Shown here one piece after another: positions 55,278-64,000 of a DNA stretch of 64,000 nt. Numbering within the stretch: the stretch's first letter is position 1; each line of letters begins with the position of its first letter. Below the pieces are notes generated by a model, which worked only from the letters and a program-made list of their open reading frames with translations, had not been told where the DNA came from and did no database searches. A program made the translations under genes and the position numbers. The stretch spans positions 1,718,606-1,782,605 of the forward strand of contig CAJNDS010002523.1 in assembly GCA_905221605.1 (NCBI GenBank), written 5' to 3'. The DNA is from Symbiodinium natans (lineage: Eukaryota > Sar > Dinophyceae > Suessiales > Symbiodiniaceae).

Positions 55278-56499
55278 CTGGGGTTTGGGGGGTTTGGGGT
55301 TCAGGGGTTTGGGGTTTAGGGGTTTAGGGGTTTAAGGTTTAGGGTTTGGGGTTAGGGTTTAGGGTTCGGGGTTCAGGGTTTAGGGGTTGGGGTTAAGGAT
55401 TTAGGGATTTAGGGGTTTAGGGGCTTTGTGTGTTGAGGAGTTTAAAGGTTTGGGGGTTTGCGGGCTTGAGGGTTTTGCGGGGTTTGGGGGCTTAGAGTTC
55501 TGGGATTCTGGTTATGGAGTTTCGAGGGTTACAGGGATCAGGCTCTTCTTTGAAAGGGTCGACGGAGGACTGGGGAGGGGCCGGGGGGTGAAGGTAGCTG
55601 TCTCCGGTGGTGTAGAAGCGACGCCCGGCCCCAAAACAAAAAAAGAATTAGAGGTGCACTTCGGACACTTCGGGTTCTAAGCAATCTAACTCATGGGTTA
55701 AGGGATAAGGGCTTCGGGGGTCCAAGCACTTTAGGTTTCGGGTTTAGGGCCTTTGTGTGCCTTTCTGCGCCTCATACCCCATAAGCCGATTGCGATGAAA
55801 TCCGAAACCCCAAAGCCCCAAACCAAATTAACAGTAGATAAATGCACTCGATCTACTTAGTTGCCGAGTTCATACGCCCCAAAAAAGTGTACACTTTCAG
55901 TTCTATACGGGGTTAGAGTATCCCAAGAAGTGTAAAGTGTACTCACTCAGCTACTAAGATCTAAAACCTCAAGCCCAGGCATTCCCACAAGAACACCCCA
56001 CATATACACAGACCAAACTTTTTACAAGGAAGAAAACCTATGCTCAAAAACCGTGAAGACGTAAGCCCTGAAACATCAGCCTTAAACCCGACCTTAGGGG
56101 TTTCGGGTTCAGGGCTTTAGTTTAGGATGAGAAGTTCACGGTTTAGGGTTGCAGGGTTAGAAGCCCCAAGCGGTCCAACCTCCACTGACGAAGGAGATGG
56201 GTGGTGTCTGCTCCATTCCGTCCACTCGCGTCAGGACGTCCTCGTCTGGCTCAAGGGCTTGGGGCTATCAACCCTGTCAACCCTAAACCCATCTAAACCC
56301 CAGGAGGCCGTAGACCCCAAACTCAACGACTAAAGCAAAACCTGTCTAGGGTTTACTACGGCTTAGACTTTTGCGATTCATGTGGTTGAGGGTGTAAAGG
56401 GCTTGTTATATTTTGCCTGTGAATCCTCTACAAAAGTAGATGGACCATTCGTATACATATCTATATATATATATATATGTAGACATATGGAACTTGCAT

Positions 56500-56854
56500 T
56501 ATAATGTCGTATCCTGATTAGTCTGGACCCCTCCAATAATGAAAAGTTTTCCAAAAATATTCAGGAGACAAAAATTCGATTGCCCCCCCCACAATAAAGT
56601 AAAGTTTTGCGGGCATGGGTTTCGGAAGAGAGAAAAAAAGAGAACAAGATGATGAAAGAAAAGAGCAAAAGAAGAGCAGCTTCAAGTCGGAGTTCTGAGC
56701 TGTCATCCCCAACCGAGCCGGTGGGGGGGGGGGGGGGCCCGGGGCCGAAAATTAGTTGGGGGGGTCCCTTTTTTTGGTGACACTATTGCGGGGGTGGATT
56801 TAGTTTGGGGGGGGGGGGGGGGGCCCCCCACACTAATCAGGATACCACATTATA
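56500..56854. mobile_element. Short inverted-repeat element with G-runs
   Basis: Ends TATAATGTCGTATCCTGATT (left) and the inverse of TATAATGTGGTATCCTGATT (right), about 27 bases with two mismatches. The interior has a purine-rich stretch and G-runs at 56721 and 56807. No transposase. A 64-codon minus ORF inside is probably spurious. Confidence 0.75.
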
Positions 56855-57314
56855 CCTCACATCAACCCTATCTGTAATCCTTACAAGTATTTATAAGAAT
56901 CTTATGCAGATCTGATCTTCTAGAAGCCCTGCTATAGATCTTAAGCCCTATTGGAATTAGTTGCGTCCAGAAGCCCTAAACCCCACACCGCACAGGTTCA
57001 CTGAAGTTGAGTCCCCAAACCCATGGACCCTTAAACCTGAAGGTTCATTCATCCTACGAAAGCTTTTAACTAAAATCCCAAAACCGTAAGACTCTAAGAC
57101 CCTAAGACCCTCCGCCCATGCAAAAAGCTCACCAAGAGGCTCCATTTATGGTACTTCGCTGGAATTCGATATACCCAAGACCCTATTTAGTATGGTTTCA
57201 AATGGTTTCTGGGCACCTGATTCCATCATGATACTACAAATGGACCCTCTGGGTCAGCCTAAAACCTAAAACCCTAATTCCCAAACCCTAAGCCCTAAAC
57301 CCTAAACCCTAAAC

Positions 57315-57408
57315 CCAGCTCTCATCTCCCCGTCCTCGGGCGCGAAGCCCGGCGTCATGCGCCCGTCGAAGTTCGGCGGCGAGGTACAGGCGGTCTCGAA
57401 GCAGCAGC
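57315..57408 (-). CDS. Candidate exon, unknown protein
   Basis: AGCCFETACTSPPNFDGRMT then PGFAPEDGEMRAG; acceptor CCGCAG|G, donor CTGG|GTTTAGGG. Confidence 0.5.
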
Positions 57409-57699
57409 CTGCGGTTCGGGGCTTTTGGGGTTGGGGTTTAGGGTTTTAGGCAATTTTGCAATAAGACGCCAGGGTCTCAGGATCATCGTGGCGTTTTGCC
57501 TGGCCACTCGGGGGGTTGAACCCCTAGATCCCTCAGTCCAAACCGATAGCGTACTTCTGAGGTCACAAAATCGGAGGTTGGAATGGGCTAGCCTCAGGGA
57601 TGAGGTTGTGGATGCATGAGAGAGGTGCGATTGTGTGAAGTTGCCTCAAAAGTTTTTCCGTACATTTCGCACAGAAGACAAGCAGGCACTTATGCCCAT

Positions 57700-58260
57700 T
57701 GCTCTTTGAGCCAAATCCCGAATGAGTTTGAAGAAAGATCTGCAGCTTTTGGGGAGCTTTTAGGGGGTTAAACAGGGGGTTTATAGGGTGGTATTGGGGT
57801 TTAGAAGGGGTTTATAGGCGTTCATAGGGGCTTATGGGGGTTTAGAGGGGTTCATAGAGGTTATATAAAACTATCTAGGGATTTAGAGCGGTTTAGGGGT
57901 TTAGAGGGCTAGGGTGTAGGGGCTTAAGGGTTCGTAAGGGGATTTGGGGTATAAGGGTTATAACTTACAAGGGGTTTAGGGGTCTAGGGGATTAAGGGTT
58001 TAGGAAGTGTTAGGGGTTCAGGGTCGGGATTAGGGTTTTGGATTAAAGAGGATTAAGGTTCAGGGTTTAGGGGATTAGGGTTTGGAAAAGGGGGTAAAGG
58101 GGTTCAGGGTTTAGGAAGTTAAGGTTTGGGAATTTATGGTAAGGGTTTCGGGTCAAAACGGCAGGGGTTCTTAAGGTATGGGTTTAGGGTTTCGGGTTTT
58201 GGGTTTAGGGTTTAGGGTTCAGGGTTCAGGGTTCAGGGTTAGGGAACTTCTACGTAGTCT
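57700..58260 (+). repeat. Highly degenerate TTTAGGG-derived tract
   Basis: Continuous GGGGTTTATAGG, GGTTCAGGG and GGGATTAGGG variants with no island. Confidence 0.7.
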
Positions 58261-58981
58261 GAGTCAAAGAAAGTCCCTGTGACTTGCCTCCTAGAGTGGC
58301 ATAGAGAGGGGGTACGAAGTCGGGGGTACGTCGGGGGCTCTCATCCTGCTAGCCCTAAACCCTAAACCCTAAACCCTAAACCCTAAACCCTAAACCCGAA
58401 AGGCGGCAAATTAAGGTGACCCTCATTCTCCCTCCCCCCACCCTCCCACCCGATCCCGATGCCGCCTAGGGCCAGGCAGTCCACTTGCGAGATACTTTGC
58501 GAGCCACCTCGGAGCCCTAAACCCTAAACCCTAAACCCTAAACCCTAAACCCTAAACCCGAAACCCTAAACCCTAAACCCTAAACCCGAAACCCTAAACC
58601 CTAAACTTTTTGGAGGTTTGCGGTCTTGGGGGCTTCGGGGGGAGGGTTGGGGGAGTAATGTAATGCGATTGGCCCTCAGGGCGCCCTAATACATAAAATC
58701 TGACACTAGGCTCAAAACGGCTTCAAAGACGGTTTAGGGTTTCGGGTTTAGGGTTTAGGGCTTGGGGCGTAGGGTTTTATACTTCTGAAACTGGCTATAA
58801 GAAGGCCTTTGGACCCAAAAACCCTAAATTAAGAGTCCTCAGAGCCTTGGGGAAAAGAAGGGCTTCTCCAACAGGGCTTGCGGTTCCAAGTCAGCAGGTG
58901 TGAGATCTCCTCCCCCCCCCCCCCCACCCCACAGCCCCCGGGCTCCCCCTAGATTCCCACCAAGGAGTTAGGGGTGGCTTG

Positions 58982-59097
58982 AGGTTTAGGGTTTAGGGTT
59001 TAGGGTTTAGGGTTTAGGGTTTAGGGTTTAGGGTTTAGGGTTTAGGGTTTAGGGTTTAGGGTTTAGGATTTAGGGTTTAGGGTTTAGGGTTTAGGGT
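58982..59097 (+). repeat. TTTAGGG array
   Basis: About 16 near-perfect units; one TTTAGGA variant. Confidence 0.95.
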
Positions 59098-59404
59098 GTC
59101 GGGGAGTCGCAGCTGACAAACTTAAACCCCTTGGTTTGCAAACTACTCACGAATCGCGCAGCTGGGGTCTCAACCCTAAGCCCTACAACCTAAAACCCTA
59201 AAACCCCAGCCGAACACGAAAGCCCGAAACCATCTAGGAACTCCGATCCATCTAAGCCTTATAAGCCCTGAACCCAAATGCCTTAAAACCTTCCTCAAGG
59301 GTTCAGGGTTTAGGGTTTAGGGTTTAGGGTTTAAGTTTAGGGTTTAGGGTCTAGGGTTTGGGGTGTAGGGCTTAGGGTTTAGGGTTTAGGGAAAGTGTTG
59401 AAAC

Positions 59405-59449
59405 CCTTCCAGCCGCGTCACAGAAATGCAGGGTCGCTGGCGGGCCGAC
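59405..59449 (-). CDS. Candidate exon, NHL blade fragment
   Basis: VGPPATLHFCDAAGR: LHFCDAAGR fits the NHL core (L-Y-V-x-D-x-x-x-x-R). Acceptor CTCTGCAG|G, donor AGG|GTTTCAAC. In phase with 59806-59904 only if that exon uses its GC donor (GAG|GCAGGG). Confidence 0.5.
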
Positions 59450-59690
59450 CTGCAGAGAGGTTTAGGGTTTAGGGTTTCGGGTTTAGGGTGTGGGGTTTGG
59501 GGTTTAGGGTTTAGGGTTTAGGGTTTGGGGTTTGGGGTTTGGGGTTTAGGGTTTGAAAGCAGAGATCGGGGAGTTCTGGGGAGATATTTTCGGGTTCAGG
59601 GCTTGGGGTTCAGGGTTCAGGGTTCCAAGATGGCTCAATGCAGGGTGCCCAGAAGGTAGACATGAAGGGTTCCGTCTAGTTCCCAACCTT

Positions 59691-59805
59691 AAACCCTAAA
59701 CCCTAAACCCTAAACCTAAACCCTAAACCCTAAACCCTAAACCCTAAACCCTAAACCCTAAACCCTAAACCCTAAACCCTAAACCCTAAACCCTAAACCC
59801 TAAAC
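59691..59805 (-). repeat. CCCTAAA array
   Basis: About 16 units ending exactly at the donor of exon 59806-59904; in sense the intron opens GTTTAGGGTTTAGGG. Confidence 0.95.
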
Positions 59806-59904
59806 CCTGCCTCTGCGGGGCAAGCGAGGTTGGGATCCGCTTCCACGAAGCGCAGCCGCCCATGGCCGGTGTCCGCCACATACAGCACGTTCGCCTCACC
59901 ACTT
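59806..59904 (-). CDS. NHL repeat exon
   Basis: SGEANVLYVADTGHGRLRFV then EADPNLACPAEAG. NVLYVADTGHGRLRFV is a textbook NHL blade core. Acceptor CCGCAG|A, donor GCAGG|GTTTAGGG. It continues in phase from exon 60116-60159. Confidence 0.7.
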
Positions 59905-60115
59905 CTGCGGTTTAGGGTTTAGGGTTTAGGGTTTAGGGTTGAGGGACTTTTGCGGTCTTGGGGCTTAGGGTTTATGGGGCTCAGGGTTTCTGCCGAAGTT
60001 TCAAGTCCTTAGGCTCCTCCTGCGTCTTCCAACGTTGGGTCAGTCATCGACATCAGTTTTTTAGTTCATGCTTGTATAGGGTTTGGCCCTAAACCCTAAA
60101 CCCTAAACCCTAAAC

Positions 60116-60159
60116 ATCGACTGCGCCACCGCAAAACGCCTGCTTGGCAGCTGGCGGTC
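60116..60159 (-). CDS. NHL gene exon
   Basis: DRQLPSRRFAVAQS; acceptor TTGAAG|G, donor TCGAT|GTTTAGGG. The two leftover bases combine with the first base of 59806-59904, giving FAVAQS-I-SGEANVLYVAD, the expected blade spacing. Confidence 0.6.
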
Positions 60160-60529
60160 CTTCAATAGCAACCACTGGCCGTTCAAGTAATTTCGAAGGT
60201 TTGGTGAGAAAACCGTTAAGGATCTTTAACAAAATCCACCGTCGTGAGTGCAACCACTGGTTGGCTTCCAAACTACAGTTGAGGGTTGCAGGGCTTAGGC
60301 TTAAGCTATCGCGGCTCAGAAACAATAGTCTGCAACGATCAATCCATCTTTTTTTAAGTTCCCAAAGCCTAACCCCAAAACACGGCGTGACGAGTTGAAA
60401 AGAGTGTGGCAGAGCCCTATACATCTACAATCCTCAACTACCCTAAATCCCCAAAGCTTACATGCCTATTAAACCCTCCATCCCTAGTCCTAAACCCCAA
60501 ACCCCTGTCAGCCCTAGATCCCCAGGTGC

Positions 60530-60580
60530 GGTCCGGTCGCCGTCGTGTCCAGCAAGAGTCCGGAAGGGTCCAGCAAGCGC
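60530..60580 (-). CDS. NHL gene exon
   Basis: ALAGPFRTLAGHDGDRT; TLAGHDGD fits the blade-leading TLAG-x-G motif. Acceptor AACCCAG|G, GC donor ACC|GCACCT. Phase 0 into exon 60116-60159. Confidence 0.55.
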
Positions 60581-61226
60581 CTGGGTTTGGGGGCTTGGAG
60601 TTTAGGGTTTGGGGTTTAGGGTTTAGGGTTTGGAGTTTAGGCCTTGGTTTATACAGGGTTTAGGGGTGTTTAAGGTTTAAGGTTTATAGGACTGATAGGG
60701 TTTATCGGGTTTTGTCGGGTTTATAGGTCTTAAAGGGTCTTGCGGGGTTATGGGGCTTGTAGGGTTTATATAGGTGTTAAGGTTTGGGGTCTAGGGATAC
60801 TTATAGGTTTTGTTCGGTTCGGAGCCTATAGGGTTTGCAGGATTTATAGGGTTTTAATTTTACGCCTTAGGGTTTATGGGGTTGAGGGTTCCGGCTCTGA
60901 AAGATGTAGGGTTCAGGATTGGGAGGCCGGTTTGCGGTGTGGGGTATCGAAGCCCCAAACCCCCCGCAAACCCTCAGCCCGAAACCCAAATTCTAATCCC
61001 CAAACCCTGATACACCCTAAAGCCTAAACCCCTTAAAACCCCAAACCCTGTATACACCCTAAACTTTACGGCTAAACAACGTAAACCGCAGAACCCCAAA
61101 CCCTGTACACCCCTTTACACCCCAAACCCTAAACGCCAAAAGCCCAAACCCCAAAACCTAAACCCCAAACCCTAAACCCCAAACCCTAAACCCCAAACCC
61201 CAAACCCTAAACCCTAAACCCTAAAC

Positions 61227-61311
61227 CCCCAAAATCCCGGCCGAGGAGCTGCTGGAAGTCGGCGACATCGAAGCCGGAGCCCGACAGCGTGGTGATCGTG
61301 CCTTCCGCCAT
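61227..61311 (-). CDS. NHL gene exon
   Basis: AEGTITTLSGSGFDVADFQQ then LLGRDFG: GTITTLSGSGF is a blade-leading motif. Acceptor GGTAG|A, donor GGGG|GTTTAGGG. The phase with its neighbours is unresolved. Confidence 0.55.
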
Positions 61312-61803
61312 CTACCTAAAGGCTCCTATGTAGTACCTTTTTGGGGTTTAGGGTTTAGGGTTTAGGGCTTAGGGTTTAGGGTTTAGGGTCTAGGGTATAC
61401 TTCCCCTAGAACTAAACCAAAAAGGAACTACATTAGAGCCTTCAGGTAAGAACTAAGAACCCGGCAGCTGAGGGGTTTAGGGTTTAGGGTTTAGGGTTTG
61501 GGGTTTAGGGTTTGGGGTTTAGGGTTTGGGGTGTGAGGTTTTGGGGTTTAGGGTAAGAACCCTGCGGTTGAAGGGGTTTTAAGGAGCTTGGAGTTAAGGG
61601 TTTAGGGTTTAGGGATGTTCAGGGTTTAAGGGCTTTAGTTGAGTGCTCTACGGAGTTAAGGGTTTATGGTTTAGTCAGGGGGGGATTGGAGTTTAGGGTT
61701 TAAGGCGGTTGGAGTTTACATTTAGGGCTTAGGGTTTAGGGTTTAGGGCTAGGGTTTAGGGTTTAGGGTTTAGGGTTTAGGGTTTAGGGTTTAGGGTTTA
61801 GGG

Positions 61804-61887
61804 TTTGGGGTTTGGGGTTTGGGGTTTGGGGTTTGGGGTTTGGGGTTTGGGGTTTGGGGTTTGGGGTTTGGGGTTTGGGGTTTGGGG
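61804..61887 (+). repeat. Homogeneous TTTGGGG array
   Basis: Twelve perfect TTTGGGG units directly following a TTTAGGG array (61725-61803). One A-to-G variant has been amplified locally. Confidence 0.97.
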
Positions 61888-61901
61888 TTTAGGGTTGGGG
61901 C

Positions 61902-61978
61902 CTCCCGTCAGCGGGGCGCTGCCAAGATCGATCCGGCGCACTTTGCGGTGGTGGCTGTCGCTGACGTAGAGGTAGCCC
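61902..61978 (-). CDS. NHL repeat exon
   Basis: GYLYVSDSHHRKVRRIDLGS then APLTGG: an NHL core. Acceptor CCTTCAG|G; GC donor GGAG|GCCCCAACCC. Its first base completes the codon left by exon 62986-63065. Confidence 0.7.
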
Positions 61979-62006
61979 CTGAAGGCTTGGGTTTAGGGTT
62001 CAGGGT

Positions 62007-62167
62007 CTATAGGGTTTAGGGTTTAGGGTCTATAGGGTTTAGGGTTTAGGGTTTAGGTTTAGGGTTTAGGGTTTAGGGTTTAGGGTTTAGGGTTTAGGGT
62101 TTAGGGTTTAGGGTTTAGGGTTTAGGGTTTAGGGTTTAGGGTTTCGGGTTTAGGGTTTAGGGTTTGG
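62007..62167 (+). repeat. TTTAGGG array
   Basis: Near-perfect heptamers with TCTATAGGG variants at the left, inside the intron between NHL exons 62986-63065 and 61902-61978. Confidence 0.95.
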
Positions 62168-62364
62168 GACTCTCAAGGCACAACCCTAAACCCTAAACCC
62201 TAAACCTCCTATTCACGGGAACGTATGGACCCATGAATGGGCCTTTTCATGGGCTCCTTGCGAAGAGAGTTCCGGTCACGTGGGAAAGTCTCGTGGTGGT
62301 ACGGTTTCTAAATCACGAAGGTACAGTACCCTAAACCCTAAACCCTAAACCCTAAACCCTAAAC

Positions 62365-62425
62365 CCAGTTCATGAGGGCTGGATTCTGGACTCTAGGAGA
62401 GCTCATAAGGTCTGAAGAAGTGGGG
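62365..62425 (-). CDS. Candidate exon, weak
   Basis: LMSSPRVQNPALMNW after CCCCACTTCTTCAG|A, an unusually good acceptor, with donor G|GTTTAGGG. It lies between two NHL exons that already join in phase, so it may be alternative or spurious. Confidence 0.3.
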
Positions 62426-62820
62426 TTTAGGGTTTAGGGTTTAGGGTTTAAGGTTTAGGGTTCAGGCCCTTGCTCCCTGAGAGCTTACAACCCTGAACAC
62501 CCTAAACCCCTGCGCATTTTCGGCATGCAGATTGCAAATGGTTCAGGTCACCGACGCTCTATGCGCTCGTTGCGCCTGAGTTTAGGGCTTAAGGCGGCAA
62601 GCTCCAAAGCCTTAAACTCCTGCCCCCCCAACGAACCCCTAAGCCCGGTTTATAAACCTTAAAACCCAACACCCCCTTCTAACTCGGGTTCCTTCTCTAG
62701 CCCGGGTAGAACCCCGAAACCAAAACCGCTGAGCTCAACGTTTGAGGTTTTCTGAACAACCCAAAAGCCGTGGAGAAACTCAAGCCTCAAATTATTGTTG
62801 CGGGTTTAGGGTTTAATACT

Positions 62821-62910
62821 TGGTAGCCCAGGGACCATGTACCCTTTTGGGGATTGGGCTACTTTACAAAGGAACCTAGAACCAAAAAAAAGGCAAAAGG
62901 GCACCACTGG
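62821..62910. repeat. MITE family E copy
   Basis: TGGTAGCCCAGGGACC at the left; CACCACTGGGCTGCC at the right. Confidence 0.65.
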
Positions 62911-62985
62911 GCTGCCTAAACTTTAAAGCCCTAAACCCTAAACCCTAAACCCTAAACCTAAACCCTAAACCCTAAACCCCTAAAC

Positions 62986-63065
62986 CCCTCGGTCCTCGAG
63001 GTGTCCAAGGCAAGCCCTTTGGGCCGGAACAGCTTGCCCGAGTCGGCGGCCACACCGTCGATGAG
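62986..63065 (-). CDS. NHL repeat exon
   Basis: LIDGVAADSGKLFRPKGLAL then DTSRTEG: FRPKGLALD is the NHL entry motif. Acceptor CCCCTTGCAG|C is canonical with a C/T tract; donor AGGG|GTTTAGGG. Joins 61902-61978 to read LDTSRTEG-GYLYVSD. Confidence 0.7.
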
Positions 63066-63592
63066 CTGCAAGGGGAGGGAGGTGGCGGGGTTTAGGGTTT
63101 AGGGTTTAGGGTTTAGGGCTTAGGGCTTAGGGCTTAGGGCTTCGGGCTTAGGGCTTAGGGTGTAGGCGAGGGTTCTGTAGGTGGGCTTTCCACACAAGCC
63201 CAATCTGCTCATGTGACCACACCCTCGGTTTACGGTTTAGGGTTTAGGGTTTAGGGTTTAGGGTTTAGGGTTCCTCCCCTTGCCTCCCCCACCGACCTCC
63301 TCCCCATGCCCATTTCTAACTGTGCTACTCGGCACATAGGCACAGACGAAGCTCGGAAATCTAACTGGCCCGATGTTTCAAGACCATTTGACCTTTGCGC
63401 ATGCATCACTGAATCCTTCCCCTCAGTAACATCCGCGCCAAGATTCCCAAACACCTAACCCCTAAACCCTAAACCTTAAACCCACAGCCCTACAACATTG
63501 TTTTGGACGATGGTCAGTTCAGGGTTCAGGAATTTCGGAGCCCTGTGGTGCAAAATAGCCACTTCTCAAACTTCTGTCTATCTTAGTTGTCC

Positions 63593-63662
63593 AGTGACCT
63601 GGGGGAATTAAAGGTTAACCTTTGGGACCCAAAGAAGGTTAAAGGTTACCTACTCTACTAGG
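63593..63662. repeat. MITE family A copy, short
   Basis: Deleted in the centre relative to 18892-18993 but with both arms. Confidence 0.75.
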
Positions 63663-63847
63663 TTATTGAATACTAGTGACATGGACTCTTACTTCTCCAA
63701 TAACCAGGGGGAAAAAAAGCTTAAACGCTAATATTCCTATTAAATGAGGAAACCCAAAAGTTTATAAAGTTCAACTAAAGGCGAAGAAAGGACTTTAGAA
63801 TTTCCAAAGAGCATGCTTTGGCGGCTTTGGTGAACTCCAAATGTTAC

Positions 63848-63891
63848 GAAAACGCACCGCCTCATCATTCACAGCGCCACCGGCAATGGTC
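63848..63891 (-). CDS. NHL gene exon, most upstream in the window
   Basis: TIAGGAVNDEAVRF: TIAGGAVNDEAVRF fits the blade-leading TIAG-G motif. Acceptor GGCTGCAG|G, donor TTTC|GTAACA. No telomere-type repeat at this intron. The gene should continue beyond 64000. Confidence 0.55.
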
Positions 63892-64000
63892 CTGCAGCCA
63901 CACGCCCACGCCCGGGGCTCGGAACAGAAAAGACGCAACCCCTCCACATTGGCCGAATGGAGATTTACGACAGTATATAAGGGGTACCTTGTTGGGGTCC

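Noticed and set aside
61819-62019. Small ORFs such as GLGFRV-type peptides translated from heptamer arrays
   Set aside because: A 7-base repeat read over 21 bases gives the same heptapeptide everywhere; these have no independent support.

Overview
This window looks like nuclear DNA of a microbial eukaryote, most likely a dinoflagellate or related alveolate. The species is not identified. Reasons: arrays of the TTTAGGG telomere-type heptamer on both strands through almost the whole window, genes nearly all on the minus strand, many very short exons, and candidate introns that use GC as well as GT donors. TTTAGGG alone would also fit chromerids, green algae or plants, so the lineage call is an inference.

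Region 1 (1-6290) is compact and intron-poor. It holds one long minus-strand gene encoding a WW-like segment, an S1-type RNA-binding domain and three CCCH zinc fingers. The frame breaks once, at a run of five G near 2932-2936. The second frame then runs open to base 1 without a stop, a stretch that looks gene-free unless ORFs lacking a stop inside the window are considered.

Region 2 (about 6300-64000) is mostly repeat and carries no long ORF. It is a patchwork of TTTAGGG/CCCTAAA arrays, MITE-like palindromes, G-runs and islands of 45-145 bases. The islands read as short exons, nearly always best on the minus strand. They are typically bounded on the left by CCCTAAA and on the right by TTTAGGG, so that in sense orientation many inferred introns begin GTTTAGGG (or GCTTAGGG) and a subset end in CCCTAAAG, CCCTAG or CTTAG. 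Several neighbouring islands join in phase without a stop. Examples are five exons at 43770-40091 (130 codons), four at 27172-26295 (108 codons), three at 53546-52595, and two exon groups of an NHL beta-propeller gene at 63065-61902 and 60580-59806. My main inference is that telomere-like terminal inverted repeats supply or abut the splice sites of a family of introner-like introns.

Other content: a 607-base non-autonomous DNA transposon with perfect 30-base inverted repeats and an 8-base target duplication (36379-36985); a second inverted-repeat element (56500-56854); at least five MITE-like families, some copies of which contain telomere-type repeats in the middle; an AT-rich island of foreign character (16705-17575); a small cluster of exons with ordinary splice signals including a short plus-strand gene (44800-49250); and an assembly gap of 100 N in an inverted repeat (37595-37694). 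I saw no tRNA, rRNA or CRISPR.

The exon calls come from reading frames and splice dinucleotides by eye, with no transcript data. Singles are weak; in-phase chains and NHL exons are considerably stronger.
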